Source of the DNA: Tridacna crocea
Lineage: Eukaryota; Mollusca; Bivalvia; Cardiida; Cardiidae
DNA: 64,000 nt
Direction: 5' to 3'
Assembly (NCBI GenBank): GCA_943736015.1
Contig: OX031070.1
Location: 26,557,673-26,621,672 of the forward strand
Below the pieces are notes generated by a model, which was not told where the DNA came from, ran no database searches, and was given only the letters and a program-made list of their open reading frames with translations. Position 1 is the stretch's first letter; every line of letters begins with the position of its first letter. The position numbers and the translations under genes were made by a program. Below are positions 10,788-21,200 of this stretch, piece after piece.

Positions 10788-10928
10788 TATCACGGTTCAT
10801 CGTTCAATAAACCATGTGGCGAAATATGATACGCAATGAACAAACCACTTGGGCTATCACCCTTGTGAATTATTTATTGTGTCTCATAACTCACAACTGT
10901 GGTTTTATTGAATGATAAACCATGATAG
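10788..10928. mobile_element. small foldback element, ~140 bp
   Basis: cacggttcatcgttcaataa at the left and tttattgaatgataaaccat at the right are inverted. A right-half relative lies at 13890-13995. Confidence 0.5.
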
Positions 10929-11071
10929 AAAGAGGATTATTTTTTAATTAATGTATGACCTCTCTAAATATAATACTCAGAGGCCCCGATTATCAGTCAA
11001 ATCTGACCCAAGGGCAAAAAGAGGCAAAAATACACCGGCCATGCTCAATGAAATGGGGGGCTTATAGCATC

Positions 11072-11301
11072 TTAACCCCTTTACTCTATAGATACTCATT
11101 TCTACCCATTGCTAATAGGAGCCTTATGAAAAAACTGTGGCAAAAGGTGAAATTGCTCGTCACGAGCAATTTCGCCTTTTGTCACAATGTCTTCTATGCT
11201 ATCAAAAGGTGTCATATACCCATAAGAAACGGCTTCATCCTTGCTGTTATTTAGGGTCAATTTGAGATGCCTTAAAAATGCCTTATGGGGTAAAGGTTTA
11301 A
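11072..11301 (+). mobile_element. MITE B, full length
   Basis: TTAA both ends; core ttgctcgtcacgagcaa; right arm ttcgcc, giving a G-T type pair. Confidence 0.85.
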
Positions 11302-11631
11302 CAGAGTATCAACCCAGGTCAGCCTGGGCAATTTGCACAGGCTGACATTAATGGATACTTCTATTAAATCTTCTACTTCTGATTTGTCTGAGGACAGGTG
11401 TAACTCATGATGCAGTCAGCTGGTATACAGAATTTATGACAAAGATCCAAAATTATGTGAGGTCTTGCATGGTACAATGGAACATAGAGATGCATAAAGC
11501 TCCCTTTTCCTCTATCTTAGCTCACATAAACCAACGTCATGGTCAGAAGCCACACAATATGAAAGATCTTTTGATCCACATGTGACTTAGACTGAGGTGT
11601 ATTTCAGTCGCAAGCGAACGGCTTGGTCAGT

Positions 11632-11847
11632 TTAACCTGTTACCAAACAATCCCTGGTTTTCACAACTCTGAATAACTCTTAAAAACATGGTAGGAAAAG
11701 GAAGAAATGCTGGTTACCAGCATTTTCTCCTTTTTCTACAATGTTTTCCACCCTGTCAAAGACAAATTCAGTTTTGCTGTTGCATTGGATTTTATTGTCT
11801 GCAAACCCTTTCAGTTTGGTCAAGATTTTTTATCTGGTAAAGGGTTA
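11632..11847 (-). mobile_element. MITE A, full length
   Basis: Left TTAA, right TTAG; the core carries gtaggaaaagg / ttttctaca, a stem-compatible change. Confidence 0.8.
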
Positions 11848-11956
11848 GCCACCCTCATCTCATAATGGTTCATGTATCTGGCACCTCTGACACAAGAGAT
11901 CAATACTGCACTGCACTACCTTGCCAAGGAAAACAGTGCATTGAACATTCAAGTAA

Positions 11957-12184
11957 GTTATCCCTTTACTCCATAGATACACATTTCTACGCATTGCTCA
12001 TAGGAGCCTTTTGAAAACATTGTGGCAAAAGGTGAAATTGCTCGTGACGAGCAATTTCGCCTTTTGTCACAATGTTTTCTATGCTATCAAAAGATGTCAT
12101 ATACACATAGAAACTGCTTCATCCTAGTTGTTATTTATGGTCAATTAGAGATACCATAGAAAGGCCTTATGGGGTAAAGGGTTA
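11957..12184 (+). mobile_element. MITE B, full length
   Basis: Both ends are TTAT; core ttgctcgtgacgagcaa. The longest perfect stem of the three B copies after 5314. Confidence 0.85.
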
Positions 12185-12257
12185 TTCCCAGCTTGGGGCT
12201 CTACCACAATAAAAACAAAAGTACCCCATATTGGTGCTAATGCTCGGCTGCGGTTGC

Positions 12258-12485
12258 TTAACTCTTTACCAAACAACAAAATTATGGACTGATCCAAATT
12301 GAAAGCATTTGCAGACAACTAAATAAATTTGACTGAAAAGCTGAAATTTGGTTTGGGAAGGGTAGAAAACCTTGTTGGAAAAGGGGAAAGTGCTGGTAAC
12401 CCAGCATTTTCTCCTTTTCTCACAATGTTTTCAAAGGGCTTCTTTCTCAGGGTCGTTAAATGCAAATTGTGTGGTAAAGAGTTAA
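12258..12485 (+). mobile_element. MITE A, full length
   Basis: TTAA both ends; the centre is expanded by one base (ggtaacccagc). Confidence 0.88.
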
Positions 12486-12575
12486 ACTTCAGTGAGAATT
12501 TTAAGATCTAAAAATAGGTGTAACTATGCAAGAATTACTTTCATGCATCCCTGCCCTTGTTGTATAGTTTCCTCC

Positions 12576-12810
12576 TTAACCCATTACCACACAAGAAAAA
12601 TCCATACTTTTGATGCCCTTGATAAAGAAGCCTTTTGAAAACACTGTGGGAAAAAGAGAAAATGCTGGTGACCAGTATTTTCTCCTTTTCCCACAGTGTT
12701 TTCTACCCTTCCCAGAACAAATTTCAATTTTTCAGTCATCTTTATTTTGTCGTCTGCCAATGCTTTCAATTTGGACCAGTCTAAAATTTTCTTGTGTGGT
12801 AAAGAGTTAA
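12576..12810 (-). mobile_element. MITE A, full length, matched stem change
   Basis: aacactgtggg and cccacagtgtt replace attgt/acaat on both arms. TTAA both ends. Confidence 0.9.
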
Positions 12811-13167
12811 TAATTAACAACTTGGCCAACTTTGACATAAATATCTCCAATTGAAACAGAAATGGTATAAAATGTCCAAGTTTGTGCAGAGGACAAAAGC
12901 GAGGACTATGACAATAACTTGATGCTTTCTTTATAGTAGAAAATCTTGGAAAAAGATATTAGAAAAATCTACACATCTCTTTGAACAATTTGGATTAAAA
13001 CACAACAGTATCAACAAAATAGTATGAATAAATTGATTTGCAACATAATTTGAACCTCAACGAAATTGCTTCACTCTCAATCACTCCCACTCTTTGATGA
13101 ATCTTTTTTCAATTTACTCTACATACAGAAGAATTCCAAGCTAAGACGAATAATAATTAAACACTGA
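12811..13167. other. no feature seen
   Basis: AT-rich unique-looking sequence. Confidence 0.5.
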
Positions 13168-13396
13168 TTAACCCTTTACCACACAATCCCTACTTTTGAC
13201 GCCCCTAAGAAAGAAGCCTTTTGAAAACACTGTGGGAAAAGGAGAAAATGCTGGTAACCAGCATTTTCTCCTTTTCCCACAGTGTTTTCTACCATCCCCA
13301 GGACAAATTTCAATTTTTCAGTCACCTTTATTTTGTCATCTGCAAATGCTTTCAATTTGGACCAGTCTGAATTTTTCTCGTGTGGTAATGGGTTAA
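13168..13396 (-). mobile_element. MITE A, full length, same matched change as 12576
   Basis: Shares the cactgtggg / cccacagtg pair with the 12576 copy, so the two are close relatives. TTAA both ends. Confidence 0.92.
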
Positions 13397-13399
13397 TAT

Positions 13400-13562
13400 T
13401 CAACTCTTTACCACAGTGACCGCAAGAAACAAATTCTTTTGAATACATTACGGGATAAGGAGAAGATGCTGGTAACAGGTATTTTCTCCTTTTTGCTTGT
13501 TGTCTGTGATTTTTTTTTTTTTTTTAATTTGGACAATTCTAAAATTTGTAAAATACTTGATG
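13400..13562 (-). mobile_element. MITE A, internally deleted
   Basis: Left part to the core, then a T-run and a shortened E1 flank. Confidence 0.6.
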
Positions 13563-13773
13563 TTAACACTTTGCAAGACAACAAAACTTAAGCTTTGTTC
13601 AAATTAAAGGATTTGCAGATGACAAATTAAGTGTTATTCAAAACATAAAAATTGTCTTTCATAGGGTAGGAAACATTTTGGAAAATGGAGAAAATGCTGT
13701 TTACCAAACTTTTTCCTTTTTTGCCCTCTGTTCAGGATTGTTCATAGTTGGCATTGTGCCATAACGGAATAAA
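13563..13773 (+). mobile_element. MITE A, diverged
   Basis: Left TTAA; core gaaaatgctgtttaccaaac, right arm decayed. Confidence 0.65.
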
Positions 13774-13824
13774 CTGATCACTTCATCATTCCTACATAAG
13801 TTTTGTGTTGCATGCAACTGCTTT

Positions 13825-13858
13825 TAACTCTTCACCATATAATCCCGACTTTTAACCA
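13825..13858 (-). mobile_element. MITE A E2 tip
   Basis: ttaactcttcaccatataat then cccgacttttaac; the rest is missing. Confidence 0.5.
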
Positions 13859-13889
13859 AATCCAAATCTATTTTGTTACGTCACACATT

Positions 13890-13995
13890 GTCAGTTGAGG
13901 CATAACAAATAAAACAGTTTGGCTATCGCCCTGGTGGATTATTTATTGTGTGTCATAACTCACAACTGGTTTATTGAACGATAAACCATAATAGA
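13890..13995. repeat. partial relative of the 10788 foldback
   Basis: ggattatttattgtgtgtca, then ggtttattgaacgataaacc. Confidence 0.5.
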
Positions 13996-14005
13996 AGATT
14001 ATTTC

Positions 14006-14281
14006 CTAACCACACAATGACGACTTTTAACGAGCCTGAGGAAGATGCCTTTTGAAAACATTTGGATTTCATTTTGACTTTTAACGAACCTTGGAAAGAC
14101 GCCTTTTGAAAATATTGTGGGAAAAGGAGAAAATGCTGGTAACCAGCCAGCATTTTTCCTTTTCCCACAATGTTTTCTACCCTACAAAGATAACTGCACC
14201 GTTTAGGCCATGCTGAAATTGTTGTCTGCACATACTTTCAATTTGGACAAGGTTTAAATTTTGTCAGCTGCTAAAGGGTTG
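14006..14281 (-). mobile_element. MITE A with duplicated E2 flank
   Basis: gacttttaacgagcctgagg and gacttttaacgaaccttgga follow each other, so ~65 bp of the left flank is doubled. The core has an extra cagc. Confidence 0.75.
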
Positions 14282-14429
14282 ATGTAAAAAGATAAAGTAT
14301 AAGTTGTTTCATAAAAGGATAAATTAATGTCATACGCTGGTCACCAAAATTTTCTCTGTTTCCTACAAACTGTTTTCTACTTGTTCTACAAATTCTTTCA
14401 TTAAAGTCATGTGTTATCTGCATATGCTT

Positions 14430-14646
14430 TTAACCCTTTACCACACAATCCAAACTTTTAGCGACCCAGGACGAGAAAGCTCTTGAAAATAATGTGCGAT
14501 ATGGAGAAAATGCTTTTTTACCTTTTCCCACAATGTTTTCTACCATATTAAAGACGGAATTCATCACTTGAGCGACATTTATTTTGTTGTCTGCAAATGC
14601 TTTCAATTTGGTTAAATCCACACTTTTGTAATTTGGTAAAAAGTTT
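14430..14646 (-). mobile_element. MITE A, core damaged
   Basis: Both flanks good; the left stem arm is largely lost (aatgctttttta). Abuts the next copy at TTTA. Confidence 0.75.
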
Positions 14647-14877
14647 ACTCATTACCACACAATCCCGACTTTTGACAACTCTGAGGGAGTAGCCTTTTGA
14701 AAACATTGTGGGAAAAGGAAAAAAATGATGGTAACCAGCATTTTTTTCCTTTTCCCACAATGTTTTCTACCTTGCTAGAAACAAATTTCAGTTTTTGAAT
14801 TACATTTATTTTGTTGTCTGCAAAAAAATGCTTCCAATTTGGACCAGTCTAAAAATTTGTTGTTTGGTAAAGAGTTA
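14643..14877 (-). mobile_element. MITE A, full length, near malectin 3' end
   Basis: Lies 98 bp past the malectin stop and carries the AATAAA candidate at 14805-14810. Confidence 0.88.
14805..14810 (-). promoter_or_regulatory. candidate malectin poly(A) signal inside a MITE
   Basis: AATAAA on the minus strand, about 165 nt after the malectin stop. I see no earlier AATAAA or ATTAAA in the 3' flank. It is part of MITE A sequence (GACAACAAAATAAATG), so the transposon may supply the 3' end. Confidence 0.4.
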
Positions 14878-14974
14878 AAGTGAACACATCTGAAATTTTG
14901 ATGTGTTGTATATAAATATACAGCTGTGAGAAAAAAAGGCCTAGAATAGTAAATAATCTACTATAATCCAACAG

Positions 14975-15201
14975 TTATAATTTACAAAGACAAAACAATA
15001 ATGGAATAAATGCACCGACGGCAACAAAAACAGGCAACAGCATGGTGCTAGTGTCATCTGTTGAGTACGGGTCCTTGACCTTCGGCCCTGACGGTCGTCG
15101 TGTCTGTTTTTGCTTTGAATCGTTCACTATTTCCTCTTCTTCATCCTCTTCTTCATCCTGGTTTGGGTCAGTGCCTTGCAAGGGAGGTAATTTTGGTACA
15201 T
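14975..15201 (-). CDS. MLEC: malectin exon 4 (acidic linker, membrane helix, stop)
   Basis: The acceptor CTATTTCAG (AG at 15203-15202) is followed by AT, completing the split GAT codon (Asp212). It encodes VPKLPPLQG, an acidic run of 10 Asp/Glu in 11 residues, a basic stretch and a membrane helix (about residues 264-283) ending CLCKL, one Lys/Arg change from the human tail. The same strand is also open upstream to 15253, but that extension is intron. Confidence 0.93.
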
Positions 15202-18200
15202 CTGAAATAGTTAATAGATCTGTTGGTTTGTTTGTATTAGAGTTAAATGCCATTTAACTCTTTACCAAACGACAAAATTTTAGACCGGTCCAAGTTAAAA
15301 GCATTTGCAGACGACAAAATAGAAGTAACTAAAAATTTGAAATTTCTTTTAGGAAGGGAAGAAACATTGTGGGAAAAGGAGAAAATGCTGGCTAGCAGCA
15401 TTTTCTCCTTTTCCCACAATGTTTTCAAAGTGCTTCTTTCTCAGGGTCATTAAAAGTCGGGATTGTGTGGTAATGGATTAAATAGCTTAGGTCGTATCAT
15501 CAGTGTTTTCTCCCTTCCCCACAAGGTTTTCAAAAGGCTCATTCTTCAGGCTCCTTTAACCAGGGATTGTTTGGGTAAAGGGGACTAAAACTTAGCTGAG
15601 GTAATGATTTTTGTTTCAAAGAATAGACATTGTGGGAAAAGGAGAACATGCTGGTTCCCATTTTCTCCTTTACCCACAATGTTTTCTTGAGCTTTCCTTT
15701 TTCTGTGTTGTAAAAACAAGGATTGTTTGGTATAAAGATATACAAGGAAGATTTTACTGAGCATTTCCTCTCTGTGTGTGTTTGTGAATACTTATTGTGT
15801 GAGAATACTTATATTTATATCTAATTATGTATTTCCTGCTCCTTCAACATTCTTCCTGGTTATAATATTCTTCACATTTCTATCATCACAGACATCAGCT
15901 AGTGAGGAAATCAAAATGATTATTTATCTATTAACTCTTTACCACATAATCCCTTGTATTAACAACCCTGAAAAAGAAAGCTTTTGAAAACATTGTTGGG
16001 AAAAGGAGAAAATGCTGGTAACCAGCATTTTCTCCTTTTCCCACGATGTTTTCTATCCTATCAAAGACAACAATAAGCATTTCATATCTTTTTAACTTGT
16101 TGTCTGCAAATGCTTTCAATTTCAAGAAGTCTAAAATTTTGTTGTGTGGTAAAGTATTGTCTGCGCATGTCATATTCTTCGAAGATTCAACTGTCTTATA
16201 TGACGCATCGCTATCCCCTAAAGTGGGCAGACCGTAATATTACGCTCTATAAAGTAGCAATGTAGAAAATAGCTTTTATCAATACATTTGAGGAGAAATG
16301 AGACCTGCTTTAGCTCAAGATTTTTCTAAACTGCTGATCATAGCTAAGTGAATTACACAAGGTAGCATTTCATTGAGTAAACATATATTTTAGTTTAAAA
16401 TTCAAAGTAACCGTTGTCGTGTAGGAAAGTGGTTCAGTTCTGTACCAAGGATGCCCAAATTAGATAGATGAGTATTTACAGAATGCCATCTAGCTGGAGA
16501 TAATGGTGGTGAAGAGTTAAGCACAAAGTGCTTCAACCCTTTATTGCACATCAAAAGTTTAGTCACTTCCATGCAGAGAGCATATGTAAATGATAATCTG
16601 AATGAAGCCCAATTGATGGGATTTTGAAAAACTAGAAAACACTGTGGTAATTAGAGAAGATGCTGGCAACTAGCATTTTTTCCTTTTCAAAAGCATTATT
16701 CCCCAGGTTCAGTAAAAGGTTGATAAAGGGCTTATAGCTTAATCTTTAAATGGTAGGGCTCACATCAGACCTGCATTTTTGGACCAAAAATAATGTCTTT
16801 ATTTCACTTTGGGCAGTAACCCACATAGGGCTGGCTGGATGAACCGCAAAAATGCAATATGGCCAATAAGACCAAAGATAAGTATTTCCCTTACCATCAA
16901 CAGCGCCTCTCATTACATATATAGCATTTATTTTGGGATTGTCCAAGTCACCCTGAAATCAAAAAGAAATTGACTGTATTGCAATACATGGATCCGTGGT
17001 GAAAAGATAAACCGACTACCTTAGTTACTGTTGCCAAGGTCTCACAAACAAACGTAGTCAATACATATACAGTATAGCAGATAGGCTACTTGAATCGTGC
17101 TTTCATGACTGTTTCTCAATAAAATTTCGGAAAAAGTATTTTAATCATATATTTCTATCGATGATAAATTCTCGGTAAGAAATTTAAAGATGCTTTACTA
17201 ATTTACAAACGGAGATGTATAAAAGGGCGAATTGCGGGGGCGACGTACAATGTAACAGATTTACATGTTTAAACAAAAATTTGAACATATAAAAAACATC
17301 AGCAAATCTCCGTTTTGCCACAGAATAATAGAATTAACGATACTTATTGATTTCGTTGGGCTAGTAAAGTCATCTCAGCATCATATCAAATTAAAGAAAC
17401 CTTTTTAAAAGTTTATAGATTGTCTGAATGTACAGAGAGGTCTAAGTTAATGAAAAATTTTAATATCATGTTAAGGGGAAAAAGGTTGTCTGATGGATTA
17501 TAAAATGAGTTAAGTGTGTTGTCAATTAAGAAAATTGTTAACATCATTGACGGTAGTATATGATATACTGATGACAACGGGTGGTCAAGGTGATTAAAGC
17601 GGCAAATTGTTTTTCAATCAAACACACTTCTTATCAAATTAACAGTTTACCAACACACCCTTTGTGCTAATGTGCGGATGTGCTAATCCATTTAAACTTG
17701 TCACCAAATGACAAAATTTTTAGAGCAATCAAAATTCAAATATTTGCAGACAACAAAATAAATGATTCAAAAATTGAAATTCGTTTTTGAAAAGCGCAAA
17801 AGACAGTGAGAAAATGATAAAATGAATGTTACAAGCATTTTCTCCTTTCTCCGCAATGCTTTTAAAAGCTTTCTACGGGTCGTTTAAACTCGTTATGTGG
17901 TAAACGGTTAAAACAGATAAGTCAAGAGAAAAAAATTTCCATGTTCCACCAGATCAGAAGTTAGACTTTTTTTAAAATTGAAATATACTCCTATAATGAG
18001 GAAGAACTACACGTCAAAGCGCTTATTGTAATCAGCAGGCACTTTAAATCCAAGAATAAACATCATGTAATTTGCAATCTGATCTATATCTACACATCAG
18101 AGATCGTATATACGATCCCAGTACACATTCAGCATAGTCTTCATGCACCATGGGTTAAAATTAATGTCAAATTGAAACATTGGTGACAAGTAACGCGGCC

Positions 18201-21200
18201 ACTTTTTGGATGTGCAAAGGTTATTGAACAAGGTTAATATTCAAGTAAAAGTATTTTCTTTTTATTAATACTTCATATAGGTCTGTTTTTACCTTTGTTT
18301 TCCAGTTTTCTCTTTCAGAGAGGAAAAATTACAGAATACTTTAAATTGATCTATTATCCAGCGCTGATCCGCTCTTTGCACAAGTTCAAATTTTCAGTAA
18401 TCATCACAATTTAAACTTGTCTATAGTCTCTACGTGATCTCACGTCATCGATACACGTTCGCAAAGCACATTTTTTAATTTTCTTTTAAAATTCAAACGT
18501 TAAAAACACAACATAAATAAAGAGAATTGCATTCTTCCAACGTTAACAGTCGTTTATTTGTGAGCCGAAAGAGCAGAAACCAAGGTAGGACATCGGGTAG
18601 AATAAACGCGATGTCCTGATTGGTCAAATATCGATTTCCACGGATCCATGTATTTGGACATCTCTGAACACAATCTCTGAACACCATCATGAACTTTCGA
18701 TGACCCCAAAAAAGAAGGCTTTTGGAAACATTGCAGGAAAAGGAGAAAATGCTGGTAACCAGCATTTTCTCCTTTTCCCACAATGTTTTCTACCCTTCCA
18801 ATATCACATTTCAGTTTTCAAGTCACAGTAAATTTGTCGTCAGCAAACGCTGTCAAGTTAGACCAGTCTACAATTTCGTTGTTCGGTAAAGGCTTAATAT
18901 AACATTCGTGTATCTCATACTATCATGTTGTGTTATTCAACATCCCAAAAACTGTAACACAAAGAAATTTTAAAGCTGTCTGCATTTAACCCTCTCCCAA
19001 ACGACAAAATTTCAGACTTGTCCAAACTGAAAGCACATGGAGATGATCAAATAAATATAACTCAAAAATTTAAATTTTTTTCCAGCAGGGTAGAAAAAAA
19101 AAAATTGCAGGAAAAGGAGAAGATGCTGGTTAACAGCATTTTCTCCTTTTCCCACAATGTTTTCAAAAGGCCTCTTTCTCGGAGTCGTAAAAAACAGGGA
19201 TTGTTTGGTAAAGGGTTAAAGCACTTGCAGATGACAAATCAATTGTGACTCAAATTGTGAGATTTGTCTGTGATACTAGGCCAGAAAATGTAGGCAGAGG
19301 AGAAAATGCTGTGTATCAGCATTTTCTCCTTTTCCCACATTGTTTCCAAAAATATTCATTAGGATTGTAAAAACCCATGATTATGTGGTAAAGGGATAAC
19401 AGCTTGATGCATACCTGTTGTCTAGATACTTTTATAGGATACTCTTAAAAGCAGTTGTATTATGAGGTAGTAAGTTCAAAGGTATACATGTACCTTGACA
19501 AATTCTACTGGAATCTTCCCTTCGACAATATCTGATGTTTCTCCATTCACTTTTAACTTTCCATGTCGAATCTGGAAAGGAACGATCTCATCGTGCGCCA
19601 CCCCACGTCCAACTTTTCCATAGATATCTAGTTCATGAATAACTGTATGCTCTTTGTTGAGTAATATGTCAAACACCTGCAAAAAATCAGGTGCATAAGA
19701 TATATCAATCTTGCTTGGGGGAAAAAATACACAACAGAAACACCACTGGCACATGATGATGTGTGCTTCATATTACCAGTGATCTGCCGAGCTTTTGAAG
19801 ATGCTGGGACAATGTCCCCTTTGACTGAAAAAATTGGGGACATTTTCAAAAAACTGGGGACATTTTCACACCATTTCCTCTTAAAAACTCTTCGGTTTTT
19901 TAGACCAGACATTTTATTGTACATGTTGTCAACACTAGAGGACAACGGGGTGGGGGGGGGTGTTTCACTTTCAGAGGTGATCGGGCTGTCGTTATGATTT
20001 TGGTTATTGTCATTGTCAACACTAGCGGAGGACTGGGTGGGGGTCTTTTCACTTTCAGAGGCGATCGGGCCTTCCTTTTGATTTTGGATTAATTAATTAC
20101 TATCTAGATCAGTGTCAGATTGTGTTTTATTTGACTCCACATCGCATTGTGTTGTCAGTTTCTTTGTAGGAGCAGTGAAATATGATTGAATGTCCCTCAT
20201 GGACAATCTTTTCCGCTTTGTGTCTCCGTCGGCCATGGTTACTGTTGTTGCGAGCTATTTCGTCAAAAACAGTTTGATTGGTAGCTAGCTACATGGTAGC
20301 GTGTGTGCAGCCAATCACAATCGCCAAAACAAACTATGGTATAGAGGAAGTGGGCTTTCCTCTGACACAAACTTTCTGTTTACCTACTTTCGCTTTGAAA
20401 AGGTTAGTTCTTTCGGTTTTGAAACTGGACACAGCCGATTTTGTGTTGCGTCATTGGCGCACCTGTTGGAATTTTCATGCGCCCTAGATGATTTTACTGC
20501 GTCCAGGGCGCAAAAACGCAGCCTCGGCAGATCACTGTATTACATTATATACGGTAATTGATCAGGGACAGCATTCTTCTTTTCTTTCACTTGGAGCTTG
20601 TGGACTTTTTGAAATTGCATAAAATGTTTAAATAAATCTATCAAATTGGAAAAATTCAGGTAACTGGTATATATTGTTGTGAAGTACCATTTTCTCAACT
20701 TGAAAGTTTAGGTTAACTCTACCAGATGACAAAATTTGAGATTTGTACAAATTGAAAGTGTTTGCATTTGTAAGTTACTGACTCAAGTAATGGTTTTCTT
20801 TGAAAGGGTAAAAAACCTTGTGTGAAAAGGATAAAATGCTGTTTACCTACATCTTCCCTTTTTCTTGCTATGTGGTCTGTAAAAGTACACATGGTGGGAA
20901 AAGAAGAAAATGCTGTTTACCAGCATTTTCTCCTTCTCCCACAATGTTTCAAAAAGTTTACTTTCCATGGGTCGTTCAAACACAGGAATCTGACATTCTA
21001 TAACCAAAATAAATAACAAGAGGGCCAAGATGGCCCTGGATCGCTCACCTGAATTTTTGAGATGACCATAGTCTATTTTTTTTTTTAGGTATTCAAACAT
21101 TGGAACCAAATTTATAATTTTGCCAAGCAATTTTCAAAAGGTCACCTGTAAAAATCATTTCGAAATCTGACCATCAGTTTCAAAAAGAAGAGTTTTTAAG

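Larger units (their letters stand above)
16953..19493. other. malectin intron 2
   Basis: Apart from four MITE copies it holds unique AT-rich sequence. No other coding signal is seen, including the short frames at 18493-18783, which are MITE and intron. Confidence 0.8.

Noticed and set aside
15042-15257. Plus-strand 71-residue frame with a Ser run
   Set aside because: Antisense of malectin exon 4; the Ser run is the complement of the Asp/Glu codons.
2889-15453. Many 60-100-residue open frames containing KAFADDK, VENIVGKGENAG and HFLLFPQCF, on both strands
   Set aside because: These are conceptual translations of the MITE A hairpin and flanks. The same peptides appear wherever the element lies and on either strand, with no promoter or codon signal.
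19628-19945. 105-residue minus-strand frame running into malectin exon 2
   Set aside because: It reads exon 2 in the wrong frame past the acceptor at 19677; only its upstream part may belong to the nested fragment.
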